NCBI GenBank assembly: GCA_004352715.1
Contig: SCFE01000008.1
Coordinates: 1,471,299-1,519,348 of the forward strand
Direction: 5' to 3'
DNA length: 48,050 nucleotides
Source of the DNA: Hofstenia miamia
Taxonomy: Eukaryota > Xenacoelomorpha > Acoela
Shown: in pieces, positions 33,506 through 43,680 of the stretch
Numbering within the stretch: position 1 is the first letter of the stretch
Layout of the letters: each line of letters begins with the position of its first letter
Notes under the pieces: generated by a model
The model's database searches: none
What the model saw: the letters and a program-made list of their open reading frames with translations, nothing else
Told to the model about the DNA's origin: nothing
Position numbers and translations under genes: made by a program

Positions 33506-36500
33506 CTATTTTATGGCAGAAACACTAACCATTGAAGGGTGCTTCGCTGCAATTTCAACAAAAGCATTTTTCAATTTTAAATCAGTGGAGCATTCAAGAA
33601 AGTAACCCCCTCCAAGGGAAGCAAGACTACGGAGTTTGTCAAAATTTGATTGTCCAAATCCAACTGTATAGCATTTAAATTTGTTATCTCTATATTTCTT
33701 TTCAATTTCCATCATTTCACGTTCACCATCATTAGCATATCCGTCAGACATAAAAATTAGGATTGGTGTAATTAACTTGCTAAGGTTCCTTCCAATAACT
33801 GCATCCACATCTTGCAGCGCTAAACTAAAACATGTACCATTTCCAATATATTGCAAAATACTTGTAGATAAGCTAGACAATTGCAAATATTCCACTTCAA
33901 TACTGCTTGTGCCACTGTATACAATAACTGAAATCATATCATTTGCACTAAGAGCTTGTCTAGAATTTATAAAAGCATCAACAGAATGTAGAAGAGAACT
34001 CCAAGGATTTCCGCTCATTGACCCAGAAGCATCTAAAGCAAGAACAAAATGGAAAGAGTGAGAATCATGTTCACAAGGAAACAAATGCCCATCATCAGTT
34101 ATTGTTCCCTTTGAAACACCAGAATTTACTAAGGTTTTGTATGGATCATGCCAAAGCTCTCCAATGCAGAAAATTTCAGATTCATGCTCTTCAGAAGAAC
34201 AGAAACAGGGACATTTGCCAAAATCAGAAATGTCAGCTTCTGTACAAGGATCTTTCCAACCAATAGTATCCCAGTATTTAGTATGTTGAATTTCATCTTT
34301 CTCAATATTGAAATCTGGCCCATACTGGCAAGTTTCATGTCTTCGCAAATCATCTTTAGCATCATAAACACATCCTTCATTTTTTTTATCACACTCTATT
34401 ACATGAATATGACCTCTACCTAAAGAGTTGCAAAATATGTGGCACATCTCTGCAATTGCAGGCTCACCAACTTTATATTTATGAGAGCCAACGTTAAAAT
34501 CTTCAACATTGGCGATAAAAGAGCAATGCACCATATTACCATGGCTTGTATCATGCAAATTGTCCCCAAAACTATGATGTCCATGAGGCTTATCACAAAT
34601 GTTTTCACAAGTTGGACAAACTTCCATGCAGGTATGAACTTTGTTTGTATCATTTGAACAAATGTGATTACCATCATGTTTTGTTTCAAAAGGTTTTATG
34701 CTTCTTAAGCATCCCAATTTTTCTCCATTTTGAACAAAATGCCGTTTATATGTAAATTTATCTCTAGCTCCAATAAACTCAACGTCAATCACACTTTTTT
34801 CAACAGTTACCTTGCAGTAACCCTCAATTGAACAGAACTGATCACATTTATGTTCATTTCCACAAAAATGCAATTCAGAGAATATTTCCTCATCACAAAT
34901 TTTATTTTCAGTTTTGAACTTATAAGAAAGTTCAGTGCCATGAAAGTGGTCCAATGCATTGCATTTGTTTGAGCAATTTTCAATGCAGCACTTTTTTATG
35001 CATTGCTCTTTTATACATTTGTGTATTTCATGTGCAAAATCGCAATTTACATTGCAAGTACTGGTACAATCAGGTAAACTACATTTGTGGTTGCAATTAT
35101 GGAAATTCAATGTGCAAATGTGATCTTCAGCATGGTTAGATTCCAATTGGCACTCATTCTTGCAGTTGTTAATTGCAATGTACCTACAAGATTGACCACA
35201 CATATGGTTGATTTTGCTGCAGTGATGTTTTCCTTCATGACCCATTGGGTATTTGCAAACATTGTTTTGAATATCATCACAGAAAACACACAAAGCAGTG
35301 CATTTATGCTCTGTTGAACAACAATGATTTTCATAGTGATTGATGAGCTTAGTGCATTTTAAAAAACACTTACTGCAAATTTCATTACAAAATAGAAATG
35401 TATTTTGCAGATCATCCTTTAATTTGCAGAAATAATCATGTAATCCAATACAGATGTCATCAAATTCAACACTGTTCTCCAACTTAAATTTCTTAGTGTT
35501 TAATTGTATCCACATTTGAACTCTTTCAAAGCGAAATATAAGTGCATTCTTCAAAAATTTTTCTAAACCAAGCCGCCACAGTTGATTGTTATTACTGTCT
35601 TGTGGATATATTGTTGAAAATTTATATACAATATCAGACAAATAGTCATCAATAAAAATGTATTCAAAATCATTAAAAGATATTGTCATTGATATTTCAG
35701 ACAAGTTAACTGATTTTTCTCTTATAATTTTGTTGGAAATATCATCCAAGTTACGTAGATCAAGTTCTTCCTTTTTTGGTATGTCTGAGCTAATCTGCCC
35801 ATATATTATTGCATATTTCATGCAGTTTCTTAAATATTTAATTCTACCATCTATTTGCTGCCTTCCAATTGAAGTGAAGTCATTTATTGCAAGTTTAGCT
35901 AGAAGAAGTTTAAGAAAATCCAAGAAACTTGTCCCATCGTGAAATGTTCCTTTAACATCATTAATCATTATATTACATAGGTTCTCCATGTCATAGTAGT
36001 ACTCCTCCAACTGAAACATTGAAAATGGCAAAATATCAAATCCTGATTGGTATAGTTTTGAAATAAAGTTCTTCTGACTTTCTTTAGTTATAATTGTTGT
36101 TATTTTTTCCTCAAATTCATGTTGAACGTCATTAATATCCTGTTCAGCAACATCCTTTATGATAATAAAAAATCTGCCTTGAAATAAGTGTTCACTGTCT
36201 TTCATTTGGCTACTTCCCAAATTAAATCTAGTAAACATTTGATCAACATCCTTGTCAAGTCTATATTCAGTCTTAAATAATGTCATATTAGAAATTGCAC
36301 TGTTAAAAAGTGAAAGCAGCATATCATCTTGATCTGTTCTTTCAAAACTTCCCAAACCTTCAAAATCTAATACAACATATAGACATTCATCTGTAATTTT
36401 TAATGTAATCCAACAACCATCTGTGCAACGTGATCCTGATATATCATAAGATGAACCTGTTAAATGATTAAGTGTGTAACTTTTTCCTGTGGATTGTTTT

Positions 36501-39500
36501 CCCATTGATGATAATACTTTAATTTCTTTATGCCATGAATTAAAAACTGCTTCAAAAAAGCCTAATGAAATTTTATCTTTTAAGTCAAACACATCATGTG
36601 ATTCACTGATATTTAGTTGTTCACCATCATTCAAAATATAAAATTCACTAAATTGGCATCGTGCTATTTGGCGTGGAATTAAGCATATCAATTGTTTAAT
36701 TATATCTCCAAGAGATATTTCCTCAATTTCTTGTAAAGAAAAAGTATTAATTTTTTTAATGTTTACTTTATTAATTAGGCCTAAATAATGCAATGGTTTG
36801 TTTGTTTGAAGTAGAGAGTTCTTTATTCGAGAAAGATAAATTTGCAAAGATTTTTCATATTCTTTTGTTATAACACTAGTATCATTTAGAAGAAAACTGT
36901 ACCTCAATTGCTTTTGATTTATCTTCAGAAGATCATCACATGGAAATTTCACAAACATCCAAAAGAAATAGTAAAGCCAGTGGAATTTTTCAGGCTGCTG
37001 TTCAGATTGTTTCTCTTTCTCTTTCCTTATTTGAAGTTCACTTTTAGCTGTTGTTAGTTTGAACTTCTGAAATTGTAATTTCATTAAAGAAATATTTAAG
37101 TTAGCTGCAGCATTAAATCCACTGATATTTGAAATTAGAGCTGTTTGTTCTAGTTTAATAGTTGGAAGAATAGTATATGTTTCTAGCATTATTGGATAGC
37201 ACTTGTTTTTCTCAGCAAACAGGAACAAGCAATAGCCTTTTGGGTGAATTTTCAAAGATTGAAAAATATCCTTCGGAGGCTTAAATTTTTTATCAATTGA
37301 AACATTCTTTGTGTTATAGTCAATTCTGCAAATTCTGTTGTCAGTGTCCAGGATCCATAAAAATTTGCTTTGATATTGTAACTCAATGCAATTAACTTTT
37401 CCAATAGCATATGTCACTTCAACATTTATTTGGTTAATTTTATGGTAATTTTTGAAGTCTGTGCTAAATTTATACAGACTTATACAGTTGAAATCATTAA
37501 ATTTGCAATATATTGCTAATACTCTTAAATTGTTGTCAAAACTTGAGAGTGAAATAGGTTTTCCAAAAGGTATTGTAATTACTAACTTCCCATTTTTGGC
37601 ATTTATGATATTTACACATGATTGCTCTTTGAAATTTATTAATAACATAATGTAGTTTGCCTCACAGGGGTAGAGGTGAAAAATTGTTTTTGCACCATCA
37701 ATTTCATGAGATCCTATTGGTAAAATGTCATGATTGTATCTTGATATTATTGATGAATTGTCAAATAGGCTATCTTTAATTTGCACTAGTTTATAAAAAT
37801 CAAGAATGTATTTGTCTTCATCACCTTTTGTAATCAGTGTTCGTATTGCAAACTCATTGTCATTTCCAAACGATTTTCTGATTGAATTAACAATGACATT
37901 GCTATAATGAGATAATTTAACTACTATGCATTGAAATTCCCTATTTACCATTTCTTTCCACTGTTCATCTCTATGCTTTCTAATGTATTTCTCTTGAACA
38001 TTTTTAATGAATAGCTTAGAATCTGAATGTTCTTGTAAAGTTTTTTCTCCAAATTCTTTCAAAAATAATACTAAGCCATCTATCACAACATCAAAAATAG
38101 GTTTATTTTCTTCTTTTTTTGAAAAGTCCATAATTGTGTCATAAATGTTACAGTGAGAATATGAATACCAATGCTGTTTTGGTGTACATATTTTCTTGTG
38201 CTTCAGGTCCCTTAATGTATGATTTTTCACTAAATTTTCTGCTTCTTCACTGTACTTATTAATATACTTCAATGCTTCAATTCCAAGATGAGTCTTTAAT
38301 GAATGATTATATTCTTTTTCCAATGTCTTCTTAAGATAATTTTTAGCATTATAGGGGAAACTGTAAAATACATCATTGCTTACATGTTGAAAATTAAAGC
38401 TACTATCCTTTGTGGATTCAATGCAGTTTTTAAGCAGGTTGAATTCAAGTGGGAATGTCATGGAAAAAATTTTCTGGCTAAGGAAAAGTAATAGTTCCTC
38501 TACAAAATGCAAATATATGATATTCTTAGACAGGTTGCTTTCAATTTCAGAAAATATCTTTTTCTTATCACCAAATTGCTCTGGTTTGCAAAATGCCAAA
38601 TATTGTTCTTTAAAAGAAAATTCTATGCATTCAGGGTCTTTAAACTGAACATGCTTGTATTTATCCCAAAATTGATGTGCTGTAAGTACATCAAAATTTG
38701 ATCTATATGAATCTTTCATAAAAATTTTCTTAATAGTTACTATCAATACTCCTTGGGTTTGTGAAGAAAAAAGCTTATAATGTTTATTTGAAAATGGTAA
38801 CTTTATTTCACCAAATGCATGTATTGAACATTCTTCCTGTTGAAGTTGGCATTGTTTTAGTGTATATGAGGAATGCCGCTTTGTCTTTGCTGAAACACCC
38901 TCTAAAATTTGTGAGAAACTTGTTTCTGCTGCATTTGGTAACACAATTACATCGTTTGAGAGCATTGTCATATACCTCAAAAAATGAATGGCTTTTGATT
39001 TTGAGGTCACCTCATCATAATATAAATCATTTTTTGAAAACAGGCAAAGAAACCCAACCCTGTCAATACTTGTTTGAGTGAATAAATTGTTAGCTAAATA
39101 TATACCACTTCCGCTTTTTTGTATCTTTGCATAGCAAGAGAAAAGCTCACTTTCTGTTAGTTTTAGATGAAATTTGATAAATTCAAAAATGTTTTGCATT
39201 TTGCCAAACAATGTAACAAATTTGCAATTTTTCTGGTTAAGCAGACTGAAGTTGATTACATTCCCTGCAGTTGGATCTCTGTAGAATGTTTTTTCTTTGA
39301 ATAGCTTATTACAAATTTTTGAGACTGTTTGTTCATCAATAATCATTTTATCAATAGAGTTTGTATCCTGAATTTCTGCTTGAAGTGTTACAAGTGGAAG
39401 AATATAATTATCACTTGTATTAAATATACTTTTTTCTACAATGCATTCATCTATTAATGATTTTAACTTATTATCATGAATATTCAAAGATAAAATCCCA

Positions 39501-39859
39501 TCTATGTCATGATGTAATAAGCAAGACTTGATTTTTTCAAATGTGTCCAAGTTTCTATTCTGAAAGTAATTTCGTAGCATTTGAAAACTTGGCTCAATTG
39601 CTTCATTAATACTATTATTGCTTAGAGAAGCATTTACTATCATGTTCTCAAAAGATTTTGAATTTATCCCCTTAATGCTTGCATTAGATTCTTCTATTTC
39701 ACTGAGATTCTGTTCATTATTATTTACTTTGTCAGTTGAGGAATCGTTCAACAAAATAGTTTCTTCATGGTAATCAGTAGTAAATAAGCTTGGAGTGATG
39801 GTATGCACTGAATCCTCAAAAACTCTTGAATCTGGAGATCTAAAAATCTTGCTATCTTC
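33506..39859 (-). CDS. Giant GBP/VLIG-like GTPase with Cys/His-rich region and C-terminal VWA domain
   Basis: About 2117 codons open without interruption. Numbering starts at 39808. Residues 1-110 are Ser/Asn-rich; about 700-900 is beta-strand rich and propeller-like. The P-loop GKQSTGKS is residues 1103-1110 (36479-36502). It is followed by RCTDGCW and the switch DFEG (1148-1151), a pattern of GBP/atlastin/VLIG GTPases. About 1470-1810 is Cys/His-rich with C-x5-H-x3-H-x-C units (CKYPMGHEGKHHC, CQLESNHAEDHIC), probably zinc-binding. The VWA domain (1920-2090) keeps the MIDAS set DASGS, the Thr in NGTC and MSDG. No signal peptide or membrane segment is visible, so it is probably cytosolic. The frame begins at a splice acceptor (ctatatttag then GAAGATAGC); the first in-exon ATG is at 39641-39643, so the true start lies in an upstream exon. 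An in-frame GTTAGT near 33524 could be a donor. An immune or stress role is inferred from the GTPase family only. Confidence 0.9.
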   Translation of the reverse strand, partial: EDSKIFRSPDSRVFEDSVHTITPSLFTTDYHEETILLNDSSTDKVNNNEQNLSEIEESNASIKGINSKSFENMIVNASLSNNSINEAIEPSFQMLRNYFQNRNLDTFEKIKSCLLHHDIDGILSLNIHDNKLKSLIDECIVEKSIFNTSDNYILPLVTLQAEIQDTNSIDKMIIDEQTVSKICNKLFKEKTFYRDPTAGNVINFSLLNQKNCKFVTLFGKMQNIFEFIKFHLKLTESELFSCYAKIQKSGSGIYLANNLFTQTSIDRVGFLCLFSKNDLYYDEVTSKSKAIHFLRYMTMLSNDVIVLPNAAETSFSQILEGVSAKTKRHSSYTLKQCQLQQEECSIHAFGEIKLPFSNKHYKLFSSQTQGVLIVTIKKIFMKDSYRSNFDVLTAHQFWDKYKHVQFKDPECIEFSFKEQYLAFCKPEQFGDKKKIFSEIESNLSKNIIYLHFVEELLLFLSQKIFSMTFPLEFNLLKNCIESTKDSSFNFQHVSNDVFYSFPYNAKNYLKKTLEKEYNHSLKTHLGIEALKYINKYSEEAENLVKNHTLRDLKHKKICTPKQHWYSYSHCNIYDTIMDFSKKEENKPIFDVVIDGLVLFLKEFGEKTLQEHSDSKLFIKNVQEKYIRKHRDEQWKEMVNREFQCIVVKLSHYSNVIVNSIRKSFGNDNEFAIRTLITKGDEDKYILDFYKLVQIKDSLFDNSSIISRYNHDILPIGSHEIDGAKTIFHLYPCEANYIMLLINFKEQSCVNIINAKNGKLVITIPFGKPISLSSFDNNLRVLAIYCKFNDFNCISLYKFSTDFKNYHKINQINVEVTYAIGKVNCIELQYQSKFLWILDTDNRICRIDYNTKNVSIDKKFKPPKDIFQSLKIHPKGYCLFLFAEKNKCYPIMLETYTILPTIKLEQTALISNISGFNAAANLNISLMKLQFQKFKLTTAKSELQIRKEKEKQSEQQPEKFHWLYYFFWMFVKFPCDDLLKINQKQLRYSFLLNDTSVITKEYEKSLQIYLSRIKNSLLQTNKPLHYLGLINKVNIKKINTFSLQEIEEISLGDIIKQLICLIPRQIARCQFSEFYILNDGEQLNISESHDVFDLKDKISLGFFEAVFNSWHKEIKVLSSMGKQSTGKSYTLNHLTGSSYDISGSRCTDGCWITLKITDECLYVVLDFEGLGSFERTDQDDMLLSLFNSAISNMTLFKTEYRLDKDVDQMFTRFNLGSSQMKDSEHLFQGRFFIIIKDVAEQDINDVQHEFEEKITTIITKESQKNFISKLYQSGFDILPFSMFQLEEYYYDMENLCNIMINDVKGTFHDGTSFLDFLKLLLAKLAINDFTSIGRQQIDGRIKYLRNCMKYAIIYGQISSDIPKKEELDLRNLDDISNKIIREKSVNLSEISMTISFNDFEYIFIDDYLSDIVYKFSTIYPQDSNNNQLWRLGLEKFLKNALIFRFERVQMWIQLNTKKFKLENSVEFDDICIGLHDYFCKLKDDLQNTFLFCNEICSKCFLKCTKLINHYENHCCSTEHKCTALCVFCDDIQNNVCKYPMGHEGKHHCSKINHMCGQSCRYIAINNCKNECQLESNHAEDHICTLNFHNCNHKCSLPDCTSTCNVNCDFAHEIHKCIKEQCIKKCCIENCSNKCNALDHFHGTELSYKFKTENKICDEEIFSELHFCGNEHKCDQFCSIEGYCKVTVEKSVIDVEFIGARDKFTYKRHFVQNGEKLGCLRSIKPFETKHDGNHICSNDTNKVHTCMEVCPTCENICDKPHGHHSFGDNLHDTSHGNMVHCSFIANVEDFNVGSHKYKVGEPAIAEMCHIFCNSLGRGHIHVIECDKKNEGCVYDAKDDLRRHETCQYGPDFNIEKDEIQHTKYWDTIGWKDPCTEADISDFGKCPCFCSSEEHESEIFCIGELWHDPYKTLVNSGVSKGTITDDGHLFPCEHDSHSFHFVLALDASGSMSGNPWSSLLHSVDAFINSRQALSANDMISVIVYSGTSSIEVEYLQLSSLSTSILQYIGNGTCFSLALQDVDAVIGRNLSKLITPILIFMSDGYANDGEREMMEIEKKYRDNKFKCYTVGFGQSNFDKLRSLASLGGGYFLECSTDLKLKNAFVEIAAKHPSMVSVSAIK

Positions 39860-39872
39860 CTAAATATAGATT
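39860..39872 (-). promoter_or_regulatory. Splice acceptor of the giant exon
   Basis: On the minus strand the pyrimidine-leaning tract accttaatctatatttag ends at 39860. The next base opens a frame in phase with the whole 2.1-kilocodon exon, and the TAG of the acceptor itself is the first in-frame stop upstream. This supports an intron here and a missing 5' exon. Confidence 0.65.
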
Positions 39873-40379
39873 AAGGTAGCTAGATAATTGCTTTAATAAA
39901 AATAAGAATAAGCTGTGGATTATACTTCAATAAAATAAAAAAATGTAATTGGAATTCAATTACAATTAAATAATAATTTTCAAAGAAGTCCAAACAGAAA
40001 CTGATTATGTGAGCAGTTTGAAGTTTTTGAGAACCATAATGAAAAACTTGTGTAAATATAAAATATATGCAAGAAACATGCAGCTAGTTAAACAATTATA
40101 CGATTTTTTCTTTTTATATTATGAATTTCATATTTTTAAACACATGTTTTCATAAATTAATTGAAATTAGAAAGAGTAATGAATGATAAAAGCATTGCAA
40201 GGACTAATACAAATATTTGATATTATCATGGTAGAGATATTGCTGAAAGTTGAGGGCAAAATGGCAGCATTCCTAAAATTATGTATTTTACTAATTCAAA
40301 ATACTTAATAGTCTGAAGCTCTCTTAATAATGAGTGAAGCAGACTTGATGCAAAAAGTATTTATCTCAACATAAAATGA
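39873..40379. other. No gene recognised; presumed 5' intron of the giant gene
   Basis: AT-rich sequence upstream of the giant exon. No upstream coding exon matching the exon relic of the decayed copy was found. Confidence 0.4.
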
Positions 40380-40620
40380 AAGTCTAGTGGTCAAGGGGCA
40401 GAACACTAGAGTGGGATCAAGATGATCCAATTTAAAGCCCTATGACAAAACTAACTTGAATGAATGTGGCAGAAAAAGAAAATGCCCTTAGTTCCTAGCA
40501 GGCCTGATGTGGTCAGAGGGCATGAGAACATCCAAACTCCACAATTGAAGGTGTGGACTCAAGAAGTTGCAGCTTAATCCTACCACTGACCAATGAACAA
40601 CAGCATTAGAAAGGATGCTG
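40380..40620 (+). repeat. tRNA-derived SINE-like sequence
   Basis: At 40382-40440 the sequence gtctagtggtcaaggggcag resembles the D-arm/box A part of a tRNA (tctagtggttaagg). It continues through an anticodon-stem-like cactagagtgggatcaag to gatgatccaatttaaagccc, a decayed box B-like segment (compare ggttcgaatcc). The GC-richer sequence up to about 40620 is unlike its neighbours and may be the SINE body. No functional tRNA fold is claimed. Confidence 0.4.
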
Positions 40621-41076
40621 GAGGAATTGAAAAAAAGCAGGAATGGGATTAGTAGTTACAGAGCAGAGGTATGCAGGACAGATGAGAAAGTTGGATGAGA
40701 GGAAGGGGAAAGAACACTTGAAAAGGTGAAATTGAAAACTGAAGCAGCAATCTAGGAGAAGATAAAGTAAGATAGAGATAAGAGAAGTAGGTTGCCAATT
40801 GCAAGGGGATTTACAGAAAGCAAGTTAGCAGTAGAGACAGCAAAGGTAAACTTAAATATCTTTTAATTTGAATTTGTGTAATATTTTTAACAACGTCATA
40901 TTAGCAGAATATTGTCATATATCATTTTGAATTAAAGATTAATCAGGAGGTCATTTAAAGCAGTTTGAAACTGATTATAGTTACAATATGTGATGCATAT
41001 GTTTAGATTCACAATTGGTTAATTAATTGACTAAGTATGTTGATAAAACGTCTCCTGGAAATGGGAATATATATGT

Positions 41077-41083
<7 letters not shown>

Positions 41084-41114
<31 letters not shown>
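41084..41114. repeat. (TA)n microsatellite
   Basis: Alternating TA tract of about 31 bp, with an ambiguous base (n) 30 bp downstream. Confidence 0.95.
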
Positions 41115-41117
<3 letters not shown>

Positions 41118-41146
41118 AAATTTCAATTAAATTTTGCAAAGTGNCG

Positions 41147-41302
41147 TGCTTGGAAGCTGCTAAAAACGCTCTTTACACAAGTCCACAATTGCAGGATGAA
41201 CTTATAGCTCTAATGACCGGCCTCAAACAAAAAGATGTAGTCAATTATTTTGCAAAATGTATGGAAAATACGAGCAAAACAGACAGCAGAATCTTAGCAT
41301 AA
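41147..41302 (+). pseudogene. Short transposase-like remnant (DUF4371/hAT-like)
   Basis: The plus frame encodes EAAKNALYTSPQLQDELI and continues ALMTGLKQKDVV before a stop at 41300-41302. The pattern NA-YTSP-IQNELI-I is the opening of the DUF4371 region found in hAT-type transposases and their ZMYM/TTF-type relatives. The rest of the domain is absent or frameshifted. The frame drawn upstream of 41144 crosses a microsatellite and an ambiguous base and should be ignored. Confidence 0.4.
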
Positions 41303-41699
41303 CTTTTTAGTGAACAATAGTTAAAATACAAACTACAGAATATGAGGAGCAAAAAGCAATATAAAATGTATTATGAAAGAAGCTTCAGAGGTGATTGAAA
41401 GTACCACTCAATGCTGTAACGCCTTCCCACTTTAATCCTGGAAGTACTATTGCTGAGTTGAATCATCAATATATCTTGCTACAAAATATTTCTGTCACGT
41501 GCTATCTTAATATATGTCAAATATATTTTTAGCAATTGCTCTAAATTGGCCTGCATTTTTATAACGTCACAAAATTTTTCACGCTTCATCGTGAAGCAAT
41601 ACGCATGCATTGTAGTGCTGCCTTTCTTAAAAGGAAATGTTTATTAGATTTTGGAGGCAATTTGCATTCTATTCGCAATATATTTTTTTGAGAATGCAT

Positions 41700-41960
41700 G
41701 GAACAGATTTTGAAACCAAAACCACACCGATTTTTAAACACAAACCCAAAACCAAATGTACCGGAATTTTCCGAAATGCGAGACAACAAAGTAACCCTCA
41801 AAATAGTAAATGAATGATAGTGCATTGCTTATAATAGTAAATCCCACACTTTGGTTGTTTCCTGATAGAAAAGGAAATCGAATGAAAATCAGAAATAATG
41901 TCAAAGGAACTGATTGTCTTACTATTTGTTTAATACGAAGAATGACAATCCTTTAAATGT
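41700..41960. repeat. Dispersed repeat, copy A
   Basis: Contains ccgatttttaaacacaaacc, accaaatgtacc, atcccacactttggttg and aaaggaactgattgtcttac in the same order and orientation as copy B at 43363-43680, with moderate divergence. Family unknown; no open frame. Confidence 0.6.
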
Positions 41961-42203
41961 AATTGAAGTAGCTGTCATTTTCCCAGAAAACGTGGGCTTA
42001 CCCAAAACCGTAGCCAATTTTTGTAGGATTTTGTACCTGAAACTGAAAGAAACCGCCAGTTCTCCCGAACAAATTCCAACTCTGTTGCAGAGATCTCACC
42101 TTTTCTGAATACCCATTTTTCAGTAGGCATTTCACAATGTTAATGTCGCTATAAAATAGAATTTATCATAAAACGCTAATCAAAATTGTTGTATTGCCAT
42201 TAT

Positions 42204-43366
42204 AGCATTGTCTATACAAGTAAAATTTGGAAAATTTGATATAAGGATAAGAAGTAAGCGAACTGCCTTTTTCATGTATGAATTCATAACTTAGATTAGG
42301 TTTATAAAGTTTAGGTATATTTTAATATCTTACCATGAATTATGTCTCTATACATTTAAATAGCACTAAATGTAATTATATTTTATATTATCTTAATGTA
42401 ATTAAATATCCTGTATTATAAAATCTTCAAGTTACTAATATTTGCACTCACTTAGGTAAAAACTACAACACGGTATTTCAATCCTAGATTCAACACTGTT
42501 GGCAAAAGCAAAGCCATTATTCGGACAATTCTAGCGGTGTCCCTTGTAATCTCATTTGCTTGGAAAAAATCATTAAGCCAATCGCTACTTACTCACAAGA
42601 AAATCATGGCGAGATTGACTTTTTGTTGTTGAATTGTGGAAGGTAGTCACAATTGCAATGCAAGATTTCTTCAACTTCATATAATGTTTGTAAGTTACTC
42701 CATTTTGCAATTAATATATCAGAGAATTTGTCAAAGCATAAAATTGAAGAGCAGAGTTGGAATCGGTTACAGAANNNNNNNNNNNNNNNNNNNNNAGCAT
42801 GGTCTATACAAGTAAAATTTAGAAAATTTGATATAAGGATAAGAAGTAAGCGAACTGCCTTTTTCATGTATGAATTCATAACTTAGATTAGGTTTATAAA
42901 GTTTAGGTATATTTTAATATCTTACCATGAATTATGTCTCTATACATTTAAATAGCACTAAATGTAATTATATTTTATATTATCTTAATGTAATTAAATA
43001 TCCTGTATTATAAAATCTTCAAGTTACTAATATTTGCACTCACTTAGGTAAAAACTACAACACGGTATTTCAATCCTAGATTCAACACTGTTGGCAAAAG
43101 CAAAGCCATTATTCGGACAATTCTAGCGGTGTCCCTTGTAATCTCATTTGCTTGGAAAAAATCATTAAGCCAATCGCTACTTACTCACAAGAAAATCATG
43201 GCGAGATTGACTTTTTGTTGTTGAATTGTGGAAGGTAGTCACAATTGCAATGCAAGATTTCTTCAACTTCATATAATGTTTGTAAGTTACTCCATTTTGC
43301 AATTAATATATCAGAGAATTTGTCAAAGCATAAAATTGAAGAGCAGAGTTGGAATCGGTTACAGAA
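42204..43366. repeat. 592-bp apparent tandem duplication across a 21-N gap
   Basis: 42204-42774 is repeated at 42796-43366, nearly identical (for example agcattgtc against agcatggtc). The first copy ends exactly at the gap (42775-42795) and the second begins exactly after it. That is how overlapping contig ends look when they were not merged, so the duplication is probably not real. Confidence 0.88.
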
Positions 43367-43680
43367 TTTGGAACTGAAAACCATCCGATTTTTTAAACAC
43401 ATATCCGAAACCGAATGTACCCGAAATTTTCTAAAACGCACAGCATCTTACCTGAATCTTACTCGAAATGTCGGAGACCAAAGTGACCATCAAAATTTCA
43501 AAAGAATGTTATTGTATTTTTCTCGTTTAGAAATTTACTGCACTGCTTCTATTATTAAATCCCACTCTTCGGTTACTTTTTGATAGGAAAAAACTCTAAT
43601 GAATATTAGAAATAATGACAAAGGAACTGATTGTCTTACTATTTTGGTTAATACCAACAATGACAATCCTTTAAGTGTCA
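43363..43680. repeat. Dispersed repeat, copy B
   Basis: A relative of copy A at 41700-41960, in direct orientation. It is longer owing to about 60 bp of extra sequence in the middle (acgcacagcatcttacc region). Confidence 0.6.

Noticed and set aside
33681-35942. Several plus-strand and alternative-frame ORFs of 60-126 codons
   Set aside because: All lie inside the giant minus-strand exon and are shadows of it.
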